NCBI GenBank assembly: GCA_020725315.1
Contig: DYFG01000085.1
Location: 1 to 6,852, forward strand
Origin: Nitrosotalea sp.
GTDB lineage: Archaea; Halobacteriota; Syntropharchaeia; Alkanophagales; Methanospirareceae
Length of the DNA: 6,852 nucleotides
Reading direction: 5' to 3'
The position numbers and the translations under genes were made by a program. Positions 5,286-6,852 of this stretch are shown here, in pieces (the first letter of the stretch is position 1; each line of letters begins with the position of its first letter). The notes beneath the pieces were generated by a model that made no database searches, had not been told where the DNA came from, and worked only from the letters and a program-made list of their open reading frames with translations.

Positions 5286-5486
5286 ATGGCTGAACTGCCA
5301 ATAGCACCTGTAACGAGGTTAATTAGGAATGCAGGAGCGGAAAGAGTAAGTGAAGATGCAGGTCAGGAATTGGTGAGTCTGTTAGAAGCATATGGCGAGA
5401 AAATAGCGAGAAAAGCGGTAAGCCTCGCTATGCATGCTGGAAGGAAGACAGTGAAAGCGGAAGACATCCTGCAAGCAGTAGAATAA
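5286..5486 (+). CDS. Archaeal histone
   Basis: A 66-residue tail-less histone of the HMf type. It has MAELPIAPVTRLIRNAGAER (helix 1 and the loop that contacts the DNA minor groove), VSEDA starting the long central helix, and HAGRKTVKAEDILQAV (loop 2, with the conserved R-K-T, and helix 3). It forms dimers that polymerise and wrap chromosomal DNA. The protein ends at VE, without the short basic tail seen in some homologues. I chose the ATG at 5286 because the family begins M-x-ELPIAP and a ribosome binding site precedes it. The ATG at 5274 would add MVIK and would suit a leaderless message. The gene has its own promoter and terminator, so it is monocistronic, and it is intact beside a decayed nreA. 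Confidence 0.97.
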   Translation: MAELPIAPVTRLIRNAGAERVSEDAGQELVSLLEAYGEKIARKAVSLAMHAGRKTVKAEDILQAVE

Positions 5487-5501
5487 AACATAATGTTAGA
5501 T

Positions 5502-5545
5502 AAGGGGGAATATGGCTTATACAAACTTTCCCCTTTTTATTTTTT
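5502..5545 (+). terminator. Histone transcription terminator
   Basis: AAGGGGGAA (5502-5510) pairs with TTTCCCCTT (5527-5535) over nine pairs, including one G-T, and is followed by a T-rich tail to 5545. It lies 16 bases after the histone stop. Confidence 0.7.
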
Positions 5546-5565
5546 GTTCAATCTCCTTAAAGTGA

Positions 5566-5595
5566 ACTTAGTTATGTGCTGAGCTACAACTAAGT
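5566..5595. repeat. Inverted repeat around the nreA start
   Basis: ACTTAGTT (5566-5573) and its exact complement AACTAAGT (5588-5595) flank the presumed ATG of the nreA relic with a 14-base gap. It could be an old operator or an RNA hairpin, or chance. Confidence 0.3.
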
Positions 5596-6615
5596 ATCAA
5601 GAGATATGCGGTTACCTCAGTTACTATTTACCGGTGTAATTGAACTACTGGTAAGCATAAAAAGAGCAGAGGAGGCCCCGCAGAATAATGTGAACTCAGC
5701 GATACAAAGGAGTTCTTCGGTCCTTCAACGTCCATCTTCGTTGGCCGAATAGGTTATCCCCGCGTAAGAGTGGGCCCAATGACGATACTTGAAGGAATGG
5801 ATTCAGATGTCAAACTTTCTGATCTCCTGCGACCGATAGGAGCAAGTGTGAATGTGGAAAGAATGCACGTCACGGAGAATCCGAAGATACCAAAGAAAGT
5901 TGATCGCATTGTTGCTGATGAACTCAAAGCTCGTGAAGCTGCTCATGGGCTGTACGACCTCGGATTAGATGTGTACAAGGTGGCGATGATACTCTCCTCA
6001 GGTGCGTTAGGACTACATAGTGCTCAAAAAAATGGTTCCGACGAGATGGGGTATCACAGCGACTGATGATATCATCTTCAAGAAGCTGGCTGCGCAGCTC
6101 AAAGAATACCCGCCTGTTGACTCCTACGCTGTCTACGAATCGTCATACATGGACAATCACTTTCTGATACTGCTGATGCCCTCATTATTCGAGTACGAGA
6201 ACTTTGAAGCGTGGTTTCCTGGTTCGGTGTGGAACGATGCAGGTTATCAGCGACCGGTGATCGTAGAAGAATACGAGGGTTTTAAAGGCAGGAACCAGTA
6301 TGCAGCGAATGAGGGTGGTGGATATTACGCTGCGCGGTTAGCCGTTGCAGAAGCGCTGCATAAGATGAGAAGGCAGGCAGGCGTCATCGTGTTGAGAGAG
6401 ATCCATCCTCGTTATTCCGTTCCTCTTGGCGTTTGGGTCGTGCGAGAAACCGCACGTGATGCGTTTAGAACGCGAGGCGAGAAGTTTGATACCAAAAAAG
6501 AGGCATTGAATTATATCATTCACGATTACGCGCAAACGAAGGGATGCGATTAGGAATAAAAGATTTTGAAGTGTTGAGCAAGATATTACGGCAGAAGCGA
6601 CTCACAGATTTTTAG
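5574..6615 (+). pseudogene. nreA: DNA repair protein NreA, multiply frameshifted
   Basis: The order of family blocks is kept but spread over several frames. A presumed start, MC-stop-ATTKYQEICGY, lies at 5574, where the family has a Cys-rich zinc motif that is mostly lost here. Then come IELLVSIKRAEEAPQ (about 5639-5690), KEFFGPSTSIFVGRIGYPRV and VGPM (5706-5780), TENPKIPKKVDRIVADELKA to ILSSGALGL (about 5870-6017), VPTRWGITATDDI and the long C-terminal domain (6033-6553), and finally SKILRQKRLTDF ending at 6615. The last is a PCNA-interacting motif, Q-x-x-L-x-x-F. There is one early TGA and four frame changes, one of them at seven A (6026-6032). About 50-60 residues usually found after VGPM are missing. 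NreA works with the UvrABC pathway in archaeal DNA-damage repair. The last frame change may be close to 6550. Too many lesions are present for sequencing error alone. Confidence 0.85.
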
Positions 6616-6636
6616 TTCGTCCCCTCTGTTAGAACC

Positions 6637-6852
6637 TTAACTCCGAATCTCTTTGGGGAACATATACAATCCAAGTATCTCATCCAGATAAAGTGAAAGA
6701 AACGCTATGAATACGTCTCCAAAGACACTTTCATCATCCTGCAGATAGAGCTTCTCCGCATTAAGCACCGTCTTGTAAGTGTCAAACATCTTCTCAACTG
6801 CTTCTCGATATCCATATCTGAGATAATCAGGATCTTCCCCGCCTTCCTCATC
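6637..6852 (-). CDS. IS4/IS1634-type transposase, C-terminal 71 residues (partial)
   Basis: The open frame enters from the right edge and stops at 6637. It holds the complete YREK signature of the IS4 superfamily: Y13-x2-R16-x3-E20-x6-K27 counted from the window edge, with E20 the third catalytic acidic residue. It is followed by LYLQDDESVFGDVFIAFLSL, the helix typical of IS1634/IS4 transposases, and ends MFPKEIRS. The rest of the DDE core lies beyond the window. It faces nreA tail to tail with only 21 bases between the stops, so the insertion sequence end must lie in or near 6616-6636. No damage is visible in this part. Confidence 0.85.
   Translation of the reverse strand, partial: DEEGGEDPDYLRYGYREAVEKMFDTYKTVLNAEKLYLQDDESVFGDVFIAFLSLYLDEILGLYMFPKEIRS

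Noticed and set aside
6338..6535. 65-codon minus-strand frame
   Set aside because: Antisense to a conserved block of the nreA relic.
1..6852. tRNA or rRNA genes
   Set aside because: No T-arm GTTCRAAYC motif in a cloverleaf context and no conserved rRNA stretches were seen on either strand.

Overview
This looks like a piece of an archaeal, probably euryarchaeal, chromosome. The grounds are a tail-less archaeal histone behind a TATA/BRE promoter, a relic of the archaeal DNA-repair factor NreA with a PCNA-binding tail, A/T-rich intergenic DNA with TATA boxes close to start codons, and a 12-repeat HEAT protein. The gene mix would suit the ANME-1/Syntrophoarchaeia part of the euryarchaea, but that placement is only an inference.

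Layout: (1) At 1-739 (minus) lies the first part of a frameshifted transposase that runs off the left edge. (2) From 740 to about 3500 is a gene graveyard, all on the minus strand. In transcription order it holds a sugar-nucleotide epimerase scrap (3360-3475), an intact nucleotidyltransferase (2736-3302), a broken group-4-type glycosyltransferase N-terminus (2427-2719), a 280-bp cluster of G/C-rich hairpins (2061-2341), a possible aspartic-protease-like small ORF (1844-2011), a hexapeptide-repeat acetyltransferase split by a miniature transposable element (1239-1801, element at 1404-1493) and a methyltransferase N-terminus (991-1239). Epimerase, glycosyltransferase, acetyltransferase and methyltransferase together read as a dead surface-glycan or polysaccharide cassette. 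(3) At 3521-4968 (minus) are an intact HEAT-repeat protein and a 41-residue single-span membrane protein. (4) At 5239-5545 (plus) is the histone gene with promoter, ribosome binding site and terminator. (5) At 5574-6615 (plus) is an nreA pseudogene with four frame changes, an early stop and an apparent internal deletion. (6) At 6637-6852 (minus) is the C-terminus of an IS4/IS1634-type transposase, convergent with nreA.

The clearest discovery is the 90-bp hairpin element in the acetyltransferase. It has matching termini and an exact 8-bp target duplication. Removing the element plus one duplication copy (98 bp) restores one uninterrupted 154-codon reading frame. Its central hairpin differs by one base from a hairpin in the 2061-2341 cluster. 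I did not find a complete new defence or metabolic system. The window is best read as a mobile-element-eroded accessory locus beside a few intact genes (HEAT protein, small membrane protein, nucleotidyltransferase, histone).
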